From CAVSRC01 sp963732845 (GTDB lineage: Bacteria; Pseudomonadota; Alphaproteobacteria; Rhizobiales; Kaistiaceae): a stretch of 64,000 nucleotides of DNA. Position 1 is the stretch's first letter. Every line of letters begins with the position of its first letter. Made by a program: the position numbers and the translations under genes. The stretch spans positions 1 through 64,000 of the forward strand of contig CAVTBE010000006.1 of assembly GCA_963732845.1 (NCBI GenBank), in the 5' to 3' direction. The notes under the pieces are model-generated. The model had not been told where the DNA came from. It searched no databases and worked only from the letters and a program-made list of their open reading frames with translations. This document shows, piece by piece, positions 1-7,095 of this stretch.

Positions 1-84
1 GACGGCTGGCTAGCTGTGAGCTTTCAACAGGTTGTCCATCCGGTCCGGAGCGAGCAAGCTGGAGTTGCGACGCTTCAGCCAATG

Positions 85-360
85 CCTGGAGGACCGGATG
101 AACATCCACACGAATGCCCATCTGACGCCGCTCGGTCGAGAGCGGATCGTGATGCAGGCACCCTGCTCACCGGCGGCGTCGGCATGGTTGCCGGAACATT
201 GTTTGGTGGCATGATCCTCGGACTGATTGCGACGCTGATCAATTTCGACGGGTCCCTCAACGGCGCCTGGATCATGATCACCAGCGGTGTCCTGCTGTTC
301 CTGTTCATCGTCATGCAGCGTTCGCTCGTCGGCTCGTTCAGCCTGCGCCGCACAGCGTGA
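85..360 (+). pseudogene. IS481-type transposase N-terminus fused to a sugar ABC permease C-terminus (both remnants)
   Basis: Two unrelated relics abut here. From the ATG at 98 one frame reads MNIHTNAHLTPLGRERIV, which resembles the N-terminus of IS481-family transposases and then stops matching. From about 160, another frame reads a hydrophobic stretch with GGVGMVAGTLFGGMILG and INFDGSLNGAWIM, ending at the TGA at 358-360. That resembles the last two membrane helices of RbsC/YjfF-type sugar ABC permeases. A single open frame from the GTG at 16 covers the second part, but its first 50 codons do not look like permease. I infer that an insertion sequence truncated a sugar transporter gene and then decayed itself. 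Family calls are from memory of the motifs; confidence is moderate. Confidence 0.5.
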
Positions 361-374
361 TAGCGTGGGGGGCC

Positions 375-1226
375 ATGCCGCGATCCAGCCGTGATGCCCG
401 CCTCCTAGCGAAGCTTAAGGCCCTGCGTTCCGAGGCGCTGCCCGAGCGCGGCAATGATGGCGGCTTTCAGGAACGCAACGTCTACGCCTACATCGCCCAC
501 AAGGTCGGCTGCGAGATCGTCGGCGGCGTCTTTCCGCCGGGGACCTTACTGCCCAACGAGGCCGAGATGCGTTCCCGCTTTGCGGTATCGCGCACAGCGC
601 TGCGCGAGGCCTATAGTGTGCTGGCGGCCAAGGGGCTCATTCTGCCGCGCCCCAAGATCGGTACCCGCGTTCGCCCCAAGGCCGGCTGGAACATGCTCGA
701 TCCCAAGGTCCTCACCTGGCATCTGGAGGCGGTGCCGAACGAGGAATTCATCTCCGAGCTCTACACGCTTCGCCACATGATCGAGCCGGAGGCGGCGGTC
801 GCCGCGGCCGCCGCGCCATCGTCCGCAACGATCGAACAGATGAGCGCAGCCTATGCCGACATGGTGCGCTTCAAGGATGGCGCCGGCGACCTGATCAGCG
901 CCGACCTGCGCTTTCACCTCGGGATGCTGAACGCCACCGGCAACCATTTCGTCGGCGCGTTCGGCAGTCTGATCTATGCGGCCCTATTCACCACGTTCAA
1001 GCTAAGCTGGGAGGGTGCCGCCCGCATCCGCGAAAACCGCCTCGCGCTGCATGGTGCCGTGTTCGAGGCGATCCGCCAGAAGAAGCCGGATCTGGCGCGC
1101 GAGCGCATGCACGCCCTGCTCACCGATTCGCTGGGCGACGTGCACGAGTTCCTCCGCCAGCGTGACGAACGCGCCTTGGCTGGCGATGGTGACAAGCCCC
1201 GAACACCAGAGGCCACGCCCAAGTAG
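375..1226 (+). CDS. GntR-family transcriptional regulator, FadR/FCD subfamily
   Basis: A 283-residue regulator. The N-terminal winged helix-turn-helix lies at about residues 30-95, with the typical FPPGTLLPNEAEM and SRTALREAYSVLAAKGLI elements. The all-helical FCD ligand-binding domain follows (about residues 115-255) with its Asp/His metal-site pattern: LRFHLGMLNATGN in the middle and ALHGAVFEAIRQKK near the end. FCD regulators usually sense organic acids or sugar acids and repress nearby catabolic or transport genes. I chose the ATG at 375; a GTG at 357 would add six residues and overlap the upstream stop. It follows a relic of a sugar permease, so it probably once controlled that transport operon. 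Target and ligand are unknown. The gene looks intact. Confidence 0.88.
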   Translation: MPRSSRDARLLAKLKALRSEALPERGNDGGFQERNVYAYIAHKVGCEIVGGVFPPGTLLPNEAEMRSRFAVSRTALREAYSVLAAKGLILPRPKIGTRVRPKAGWNMLDPKVLTWHLEAVPNEEFISELYTLRHMIEPEAAVAAAAAPSSATIEQMSAAYADMVRFKDGAGDLISADLRFHLGMLNATGNHFVGAFGSLIYAALFTTFKLSWEGAARIRENRLALHGAVFEAIRQKKPDLARERMHALLTDSLGDVHEFLRQRDERALAGDGDKPRTPEATPK

Positions 1227-1493
1227 CCGGACAGCGGCCCTTTCCAGCCGGCCGCACCTTGTCGCGTGCGGGCCATGTTTGGGCGATAGAATCAGGTCTT
1301 ATGGGTCCGACCCAAGAGCAGTTGTGGTCGGTCCGGCATCGATAGGGTTTGATCCTTCGCCAAGGCAATCATCGAATTTGACTGGCGAAGGCCGCTCCGA
1401 CAAACCGCTGCGGGTTTCGAGGTCCGGAAAGGGGTCAAGAGCCGACAAGGCACTGGAGCGTCGCGACGTCCGCTTTGCAGGCGCAAGCGGACA

Positions 1494-1680
1494 ACTAGTA
1501 GGGGATTAGTAGGGGAGCGGTCTCAATACTACTCAGGCCCCTTCAAAGTCCGTCAGGCGAAAAACCTTTTGTAGCCAAGGCTCTTTGCGCCGTCCGCAGG
1601 CGCATTCGAAAGCTGTCAAAGTGGCGGTTCGCTAATTCGTAATGCGTGGGTCGCTGGTTCGAGTCCGGCATGCGGCACCA
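1494..1680. repeat. Copy A of 187-bp repeat ending in tRNA-Thr(CGT) 3' half (att-like site)
   Basis: This segment matches 5948-6134 over exactly the same length. The last 46 bases (1635-1680) are identical in both copies and form the 3' part of a tRNA: anticodon loop TTCGTAA, T-arm GCTGGTTCGAGTCCGGC, acceptor strand and encoded CCA. No 5' half precedes it, so it is not a functional tRNA. The upstream 140 bases are diverged but start with the same ACTAGTAG and share a short conserved reading-frame end (HSKAV...A.R then stop). This is the pattern left when an integrative element inserts at a tRNA 3' end and duplicates it. Nothing recognisable lies in 1227-1493. Confidence 0.75.
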
Positions 1681-1806
1681 TCTCCTCCAATGATATTGGT
1701 TCGTCACCACGGCCACAAAACCGCGGTAGATGGCTCAAGCAGCCCGGTCCCTTAGTCGATCACGAAAGACGGCGGTTGCTGCCAATCGTCTTGGCCGCGG
1801 CGGCGG

Positions 1807-3558
1807 CTATTGCCAGAAAGACGGAAAGAAACCGAAGCCGCCCTTACGCTTCTTGGCATTGCTGGCCGTTGGCCGGTTGTTGCTGTTGGCCGTAGGTTGG
1901 CGCGTGATGAAGCCGCCCTGCGGATAGTCGCTCAGCACCGCGACGAACTCGGTGCGATAGTTGGTTTCTCCGCTCAGCGGCTCGTCAGAGACGATAATCG
2001 AGGAGCGCGGCAAAGCGGTCGGCGCGATGCGATCAAGCACATCCTGCGGGATGGTGATGCGGTCGAGGGCGTCCTTGGCGTTGTCCGCGTCTTCGATCGT
2101 CACCGCGGTCCAGCGCAGAGCTGCGTTGTCGCGCGCCACCGCCGTGAATATATGCGTGCCGATCGGCTTGTCGGGATCGCGGATCGCGACCGGAACCTCA
2201 ATGCTGGTATCGAACACCTCGCCGCCCCCATCCCGCGCCGGCTCGTGCGTGTTGCGTCGCACATAAAGCGTTTGCGTCGCGCGGCTGATGTAGACCGAGA
2301 CCGGCTCGAGCGCGAGCTTCGCCTCGTTCGCTGCCTTCGCGGCGACGGCCTTCTTGGTGTCGGCCTGTTTGGCGGCGACCTTGGCGGCGGCGGCGGCGGC
2401 GAGCTTCGCCTTCGCGTCGGCCTTGGCGGTGTCGAGCTGCGTTGCCAGTTCCGCGGCGTCGGTGACGGCTTTCTGCTTCAGGTCCTCGGCCCGTGCCTTG
2501 GCCTGATCCGCAGCGGCGACCGCCTTATCGGCGGAGGCCAGCTTGGCGTCGGCGCGGGTCTTCTGCAGCTCCAGTTTGCGTACCGACGCGGCGAGCGATG
2601 CTGCCTCACCCGCCGCTGCAGCGGCAGCCTTCTTCGCTTCGTTGTCGGTCGCGGCGTCCTTTGCAGTTGCGGCGGCGTCGAGCTTCAGCTTCGCGTCGGT
2701 CCTGGCGGCGTCGAGCTGCGTCGCCAGGTCCGCAGCGCTGGCAGCGGCCTGCTGCTTCAGGTCCTCGGCCCGTGCCTGTGCTTTGTCCGCGGCGGCGATC
2801 GCCTTGTCGGCGGAGGTCAGCTTGGCGTCGGCGCGTGTCTTGGCAATTTCCAGTTTGCGCACCGACTTCGCCACGGCTGCTGCCTCGTGCTCCGCTGCAG
2901 CGGCAGCTTTCTTCGCTTTGTCGGCCGCCGTGGCGGCTTCTGCGGCCTCGCCGGCGAGCGTCTCGGCACGCGCCGGAGCAGCCGCGATGGCCGCCGCGTT
3001 CGGCTCAAACAGTGCCGGGTGGAAAAACGCGACCGGGACCGCGTCGTTCGGCGAAATGATCACCCGCATCCCGATTCGCGTCTTGTCGAACATCGTTTCC
3101 GCAAAGCCGTAAGGCATCCGGATGCAGCCGTGCGAGGCCGCATAGCCGGGCAGCGGCCCGCCATGCAGCGCGATGCCGTTCCAGGTGATGCGCTGCATGT
3201 TCGGCATCCAGGCATCATCATACATGGTCGAGTGGTGGTCCTTGTCCTTCTCGATGACGGCGAAGACGCCGGCCGGCGTCTCGCGTCCCTTGGTCCCGGT
3301 GGACACCGGAGCCCGCATGATCCAGCCGCCAGCGTCGTAGAAAATGACCCGCTGGGACTTGAGCGAGACGATCGCCATGATCGGCTCGCCGGCCGCGCGC
3401 GGTGCCTTCTGCACGGTCTGTGGTGCCGGGCGTGCCTTTTTCGCCATGGCGCCGGCATTCGACGCCATCAGCGCGGCCATTGCCGCGAGCATCACGAGGG
3501 TGGCAGGTCCAAAACGTCGCATCGCTACGGTGAATTGCGTCATCGCAGACTGTACCAT
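1807..3558 (-). CDS. L,D-transpeptidase (YkuD) with alanine-rich repeat region and C-terminal YkuD-like domain
   Basis: A 583-residue exported protein. A signal peptide or anchor covers roughly residues 14-38. The YkuD catalytic domain (about 58-160) carries HGGPLPGYAASHGCIRMP, with His132, the catalytic Cys145 and Arg147, so it should form 3-3 peptidoglycan cross-links or attach proteins to peptidoglycan in the periplasm. Residues about 195-400 are an Ala/Lys-rich, coiled-coil-like stretch containing two 93-residue repeats (279-bp period in the DNA). The C-terminal region (about 410-560), starting VSVYISRATQTLYV and containing KPIGTHIFTAV, resembles a second YkuD fold without the His/Cys motif; that is inference. 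The start could also be the ATG at 3543. It lies between the two tRNA-derived repeats, so it is probable cargo. Confidence 0.85.
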   Translation of the reverse strand: MVQSAMTQFTVAMRRFGPATLVMLAAMAALMASNAGAMAKKARPAPQTVQKAPRAAGEPIMAIVSLKSQRVIFYDAGGWIMRAPVSTGTKGRETPAGVFAVIEKDKDHHSTMYDDAWMPNMQRITWNGIALHGGPLPGYAASHGCIRMPYGFAETMFDKTRIGMRVIISPNDAVPVAFFHPALFEPNAAAIAAAPARAETLAGEAAEAATAADKAKKAAAAAEHEAAAVAKSVRKLEIAKTRADAKLTSADKAIAAADKAQARAEDLKQQAAASAADLATQLDAARTDAKLKLDAAATAKDAATDNEAKKAAAAAAGEAASLAASVRKLELQKTRADAKLASADKAVAAADQAKARAEDLKQKAVTDAAELATQLDTAKADAKAKLAAAAAAKVAAKQADTKKAVAAKAANEAKLALEPVSVYISRATQTLYVRRNTHEPARDGGGEVFDTSIEVPVAIRDPDKPIGTHIFTAVARDNAALRWTAVTIEDADNAKDALDRITIPQDVLDRIAPTALPRSSIIVSDEPLSGETNYRTEFVAVLSDYPQGGFITRQPTANSNNRPTASNAKKRKGGFGFFPSFWQ

Positions 3559-3786
3559 GGAGAACAGGAAGATAGATTATTCGCCGATCTCAGTGAACTT
3601 CTCTAGCGCAATCCAGCATAGGCAGACGCAGCTGAAAATGGAACGCTCATCGTGCGCCTCTTTAGCTCTTAATCTTAACTACGACCCATATGGCGTGTCA
3701 GTGTCCGCTAATTGGATGGTCCAGCCGTGCTCCTGCCCCGCCAGCGATGGAAGCTGGGAAGGGGCGCGAAAGACAAGGAGCACGCC

Positions 3787-4851
3787 ATGCCCGAGAAGCT
3801 CAACGCCACGGTCGCCGTAGTCGGCATCGATATCGGCAAGTACTCATTCCACGTCGTCGGCCTCGATCAGCGCGGTGCAATCGTGCTGCGTCAGAAGTGG
3901 TCACGCAGCCAATTGGGATCGCGGTTTGCCAACATGCCGCCGTGCTTGGTCGGCATGGAGGCTTGCGTCGGCGCGCATCATCTCAGTCGCCGGCTGAAGG
4001 CGCTTGGTCACGATGCCCGGCTGATGCCGGCGAAGTACGTCCGCCCCTATTCGAAGGGCCAGAAGAACGACTTTCGTGACGCTGAGGCGATCGCCGAGGC
4101 GGTGCAACGGCCAACGATGAAGTTCGTCGCCACCAAGACCGCCGATCAGCTCGACCTGCAGGCGCTGCGCCGTGTGCGTGAGCGACTGGTCAGCCAGCGC
4201 ACGGGGGTCATCAATCAGATCCGCGCCTTCCTGCTGGAGCGCGGCATCGCCGTGCGGCAGGGACAGCGCTTCTTGCGTGCTGAGTTGCCGGGCCTCCTGG
4301 CCTCGCCTCCCGAGGTGTTGTCCCCGCGCATGGTGCACGTCATCGAGGACCTCGCCGGCGATTGGCGCCGGCTCGATGAGCGCATCGAGGGGCTGTCGGC
4401 AGATATCAAAGTTCTGGCCGAGGAGGACTCCGGCTGCGAGCGACTGATGACGGTGCCTGGCATCGAACCGATCATCTCCAGTGCTATGGTGGCGGCGGTC
4501 GGCAGTGGAGATGCGTTCACCAAAGGCCGCGACTTCGCCGCCTGGCTGGGCCTCGTTCCCAGGCAGATCTCAACCGGGGACCGTACGATCCTGGGCAAGA
4601 TATCCAAGCGCGGCAATCGCTACCTGCGCGTCCTTTTCGTGCAGGCGGCTTGGGTCGTGCTGATCAAGCCCAAGAGCTGGGAGCGCCATGGGCTCAAGCC
4701 CTGGATCGAGGCCGCCAAGAGGCGGCTGCACCACAACGTGCTGGCGGTTGCCCTCGCCAACAAGCTCGCCCGCATCGCCTGGAGCGTCCTGGCCCGTGGC
4801 CGGGACTTCGAGATGACGACGATCGCTCACGCGACCGCCCAAACTGTCTGA
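3787..4851 (+). CDS. IS110-family transposase (DEDD recombinase)
   Basis: A 354-residue transposase. The N-terminal RuvC-like DEDD domain has GIDIGK (first acidic residue), GMEAC, and the typical KNDFRDAEAIAEAV block. The C-terminal Tnp (transposase_20) domain has VPGIEPIISSAMVAAVG followed by FAAWLGLVPRQ and GKISKRGNRYLR. A strong AAGGAG lies six bases before the ATG at 3787, which settles the start; the open frame upstream is not needed. These enzymes join element and target without a DDE mechanism and are guided by an RNA encoded in the flanking non-coding part of the element. The frame is uninterrupted, so the element may be active. Confidence 0.93.
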   Translation: MPEKLNATVAVVGIDIGKYSFHVVGLDQRGAIVLRQKWSRSQLGSRFANMPPCLVGMEACVGAHHLSRRLKALGHDARLMPAKYVRPYSKGQKNDFRDAEAIAEAVQRPTMKFVATKTADQLDLQALRRVRERLVSQRTGVINQIRAFLLERGIAVRQGQRFLRAELPGLLASPPEVLSPRMVHVIEDLAGDWRRLDERIEGLSADIKVLAEEDSGCERLMTVPGIEPIISSAMVAAVGSGDAFTKGRDFAAWLGLVPRQISTGDRTILGKISKRGNRYLRVLFVQAAWVVLIKPKSWERHGLKPWIEAAKRRLHHNVLAVALANKLARIAWSVLARGRDFEMTTIAHATAQTV

Positions 4852-5001
4852 TCGTCGGATCGTCGAGCCCCGAGATCGGGAACACGCGATGACGTAATCC
4901 AAAAACCTACCGCTGAGGTCTGCGAGAGAACGAGACGAGATGGAGGTTTGGTCTTCCCGGCGCATGCGAACACTGGTGACCCAAATGGCCCAGTCGAGGT
5001 C
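4852..5001 (+). ncRNA. Candidate bridge (seek) RNA region of the IS110 element
   Basis: IS110 elements encode a structured guide RNA in a non-coding end; in the IS1111 subgroup it lies downstream of the transposase. Here the downstream non-coding end is about 150 nt, longer than the 75-nt leader. It contains GAGGTCTG at 4915-4922, and the same eight bases recur at 4996-5003 across the presumed right boundary, as a donor-guide segment might. It also has a short hairpin, CCCCGAGATCGGGA, near 4868. No fold was computed, so this is a location hypothesis only. Confidence 0.25.
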
Positions 5002-5200
5002 TGTCCGCTAATGAGATCGCACGCGCGCTGATATCCATGATGGCCCGGAGCCCAACACGCTCCAATCAAAGGCCGGATACATTGATGCAAGACCACTCAC
5101 CGCCACCGCGGCAAACTCTCTTGCGACGCACGGCCGGACCATACATTGAGTCACTAGCCAACGCCACCGAAGGACACGACGACATCCGCTTTGTACGTGA

Positions 5201-5918
5201 ACGCGGACAAGGCCCGATCCAGACTTTGAAACCAGATGCATCGATGTGTGCAGCGTCTATCGCCGCGCCATCGCAGCCCAAAAGACGACGAAAACGGTGT
5301 CGGTCGACGAGATGACCGGCATCCAGGCGCTCGAACGGATCGCCCCTTCCTTGCCGATCAAGCCGGGCAAGGTCGAGCGATGCGAGTTCGAATATGTCAC
5401 GCCATGGCACGCAAACGCTGATCGCCCACTTCGACGTCGTCACCGGCAGGGTCGGCGGCACGATAGCAAACACGCGCACCGAAGCCGACTTCGTGAGCTT
5501 CCTCGATAGCCTGTTGCGCTCGGCAGCCCCGACCATGCGTTGGCGCATCGTGTGCGACAATCTCGACACCCACAGGTCGGAAGGCGTCGTGCGGCTGGTG
5601 GCGCGCCAGTGCGGCATCGATGAAGCAACGCTCGGCCGCAAAGGGCACGACGGTGTCCTTGCAAGAAAGGCCACCCGCGCGGCGTTCCTCAGCGATCAGA
5701 GCCATCGCATCACCTTCCACTTCACCCCCAGGCACGCCTCCTGGCTCAACCAGATCGAAATCTGGTTCTCCATCCTGATGCGCAAGCTGCTGCGCCGCGC
5801 CAGCTTCACCTCAACCACCGATCTCAAAGACCGCATCGAGCGCTTCATCGACTACTTCAACAAGACCATGGCAAAGCCATTCAAATGGACCTGGGCCGGC
5901 AAACCCCTCACCGCCTAA
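5201..5918 (+). pseudogene. IS630-family transposase, 5'-truncated and frameshifted
   Basis: The C-terminal DDE half of an IS630-type transposase. The first frame reads TVSVDEMTGIQALERI and ends EFEYV; the second frame resumes with RHGTQTLIAHFDVVTG, then CDNLDTH and HASWLNQIEIWFSI (DDE Asp and Glu motifs), ending at 5918. One extra base at about 5399 separates the two frames. The N-terminal helix-turn-helix domain (normally about 150 residues) is absent: the frame is closed by a TGA at 5198 and the sequence back to the IS110 end at 5012 shows no transposase-like frame. It is therefore a dead remnant, possibly cut by the IS110 insertion. Confidence 0.8.
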
Positions 5919-5947
5919 CCAATGCGTCCAATCTTCCGCCGAGGTGT

Positions 5948-6134
5948 ACTAGTAGAGGATTAGCAGGGGAGCGGCCTCAATCTCGCGCAGCCTCCCTCAA
6001 AGTTCATCCGGATGAAAGGCAAGCTCCGCCGTGGCTTCTTCGGGCCCGTTGCGGTGCATTCAAAGGCCGTCCGAATGGCGATTCGCTGATTCGTAATGCG
6101 TGGGTCGCTGGTTCGAGTCCGGCATGCGGCACCA
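5948..6134. repeat. Copy B of 187-bp repeat ending in tRNA-Thr(CGT) 3' half (att-like site)
   Basis: Same length and same order as 1494-1680. It begins ACTAGTAG, continues with AGGGGAGCGG and CTCAAT, and ends with the 46-base tRNA-Thr 3' end at 6089-6134, identical to the first copy. The middle is diverged by substitutions without net length change. A short frame ending just inside the tRNA part (HSKAVRMAIR then stop) is conserved with copy A. It marks the right boundary of the accessory region; the conserved sdh genes begin 170 bp later. Confidence 0.75.
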
Positions 6135-6304
6135 ACCCTCAATCTCGGTGTCGGCGTTATCGGCGGGCGGAAACGCCCCGGCGGCGAAGCCGGCGAGCGC
6201 CGACCGCGCGCGGTGCAGACGCTTCCATCCGTCTTTTGACGCGCCGCCACTGAGGCGCTAGAAACGACTGGCGTTTTCAGCGTCATCCTCGGACCCTCAA
6301 GGGC

Positions 6305-6703
6305 ATGTCGAACACCGACATCAAGGCGAACCGCCCGCTTTCGCCGCACCTGCAGATTTACCGCTGGCCGATCACCATGACGATGTCGATCGCCCACCGG
6401 GTGACCGGCGTGGGGCTCTATTTCGGCACGATCCTCCTGGTCTGGTGGCTGGCGGCGGCGGCCAGCGGTCCGCCCGCCTTCGACTTTGCCAATGCCGTTC
6501 TGGGCTCGTGGATCGGGCTCCTGGTGCTGTTCGGCTACACCTGGGCGCTGATCCACCACATGCTCGGCGGCATCCGTCACTTCATCTGGGATTTCGGCGT
6601 CGGCCTGGGCAAGCCGGCGCGCGACTATATCGCATGGGCGACGCTCGCCGGTTCGCTGGTGCTGACCGTGTTCGTGTGGGCCATCGGGCTGGTGCTGAGA
6701 TGA
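6305..6703 (+). CDS. sdhC: Succinate dehydrogenase cytochrome b556 subunit
   Basis: A 132-residue inner-membrane protein with three hydrophobic helices. It starts with the family signature RPLSPHLQIYRWPITMTMSI followed by HRVTG (Ser and Arg near the quinone site) and later has HHMLGGIRHFIWD, containing the heme-ligand His. It anchors the SdhAB catalytic domain and helps bind heme b and ubiquinone in complex II. It is the first gene of sdhC-sdhD-sdhA and overlaps sdhD by four bases (ATGA). The 170 bp upstream, after the tRNA-derived repeat, must contain the promoter, but no clear -35/-10 pair stands out. Confidence 0.96.
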   Translation: MSNTDIKANRPLSPHLQIYRWPITMTMSIAHRVTGVGLYFGTILLVWWLAAAASGPPAFDFANAVLGSWIGLLVLFGYTWALIHHMLGGIRHFIWDFGVGLGKPARDYIAWATLAGSLVLTVFVWAIGLVLR

Positions 6704-7095
6704 GCATGCAGACGCCGCTCCGCCGGGTACTTCATCTGGGCGCCGCCCATGACGGCACCAATCATTTCTGGCGCCAGCGCCTGACCGGCGCCGCCGCCGC
6801 CATCCTCGTCATCTTCTTCATCGGCATCCTGATCGCCGCCGTCGGCCAGCCGCACGAACGCGTGATCGAGGTGCTGCACCTGCCGCTGGTCGGCGCGTCG
6901 CTGGCGCTGCTCATCGTCGTGTCCGCCGTGCACATGAAGATCGGCCTGCAGGTCGTCATCGAGGATTACATTCAGGGCAGTGCGTTAAAGGTGGCGTGCC
7001 TGATCGCCAACATCTTCTTCTCCTATGCCATCGCCGCGGTCGGACTGACCGCCATCGTCGTGATTGTTCTCGGAGGTCCGCCGCCCCATGGTTGA
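6700..7095 (+). CDS. sdhD: Succinate dehydrogenase hydrophobic membrane anchor subunit
   Basis: A 131-residue membrane anchor with three predicted helices. It contains HFWRQRLTGAAAAIL near the N-terminus and VSAVHMKIGLQVVIEDYI in the second helix region, where the conserved His can ligate heme and the Asp-Tyr pair lies near the quinone site. The ATG at 6700 overlaps the sdhC stop as ATGA, indicating translational coupling. It also overlaps the sdhA start by eight bases. Length and order are normal for alphaproteobacterial sdhCDA. Confidence 0.95.
   Translation: MSMQTPLRRVLHLGAAHDGTNHFWRQRLTGAAAAILVIFFIGILIAAVGQPHERVIEVLHLPLVGASLALLIVVSAVHMKIGLQVVIEDYIQGSALKVACLIANIFFSYAIAAVGLTAIVVIVLGGPPPHG

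Larger units (their letters stand above)
3702..5012 (+). mobile_element. IS110-family insertion sequence, apparently complete
   Basis: An intact IS110 transposase gene sits between two copies of TGTCCGCTAAT (3702-3712 and 5002-5012), exactly 1300 bp apart. The spacing matches the usual 1.2-1.5 kb of this family. Next to the repeats, the left side reads ATGGTCCAGCCGTG and the right side ATGGCCCAGTCGAG, an imperfect direct pair. I see no clear terminal inverted repeats, as expected for IS110 (the IS1111 subgroup has only subterminal ones). Which base is the true end is not settled: one copy of the 11-mer could be target and the other element. There are about 75 bp before the gene and 150 bp after it. 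Confidence 0.65.

Noticed and set aside
1635..1680. Functional tRNA-Thr gene
   Set aside because: Only the anticodon loop, T-arm and 3' acceptor are present here and at 6089-6134; no matching 5' acceptor or D-arm precedes either copy.
1810..3606. 598-codon open frame on the plus strand opposite the L,D-transpeptidase
   Set aside because: It is an Arg/Gly-rich shadow of the transpeptidase gene; such long antisense frames are common in GC-rich DNA.
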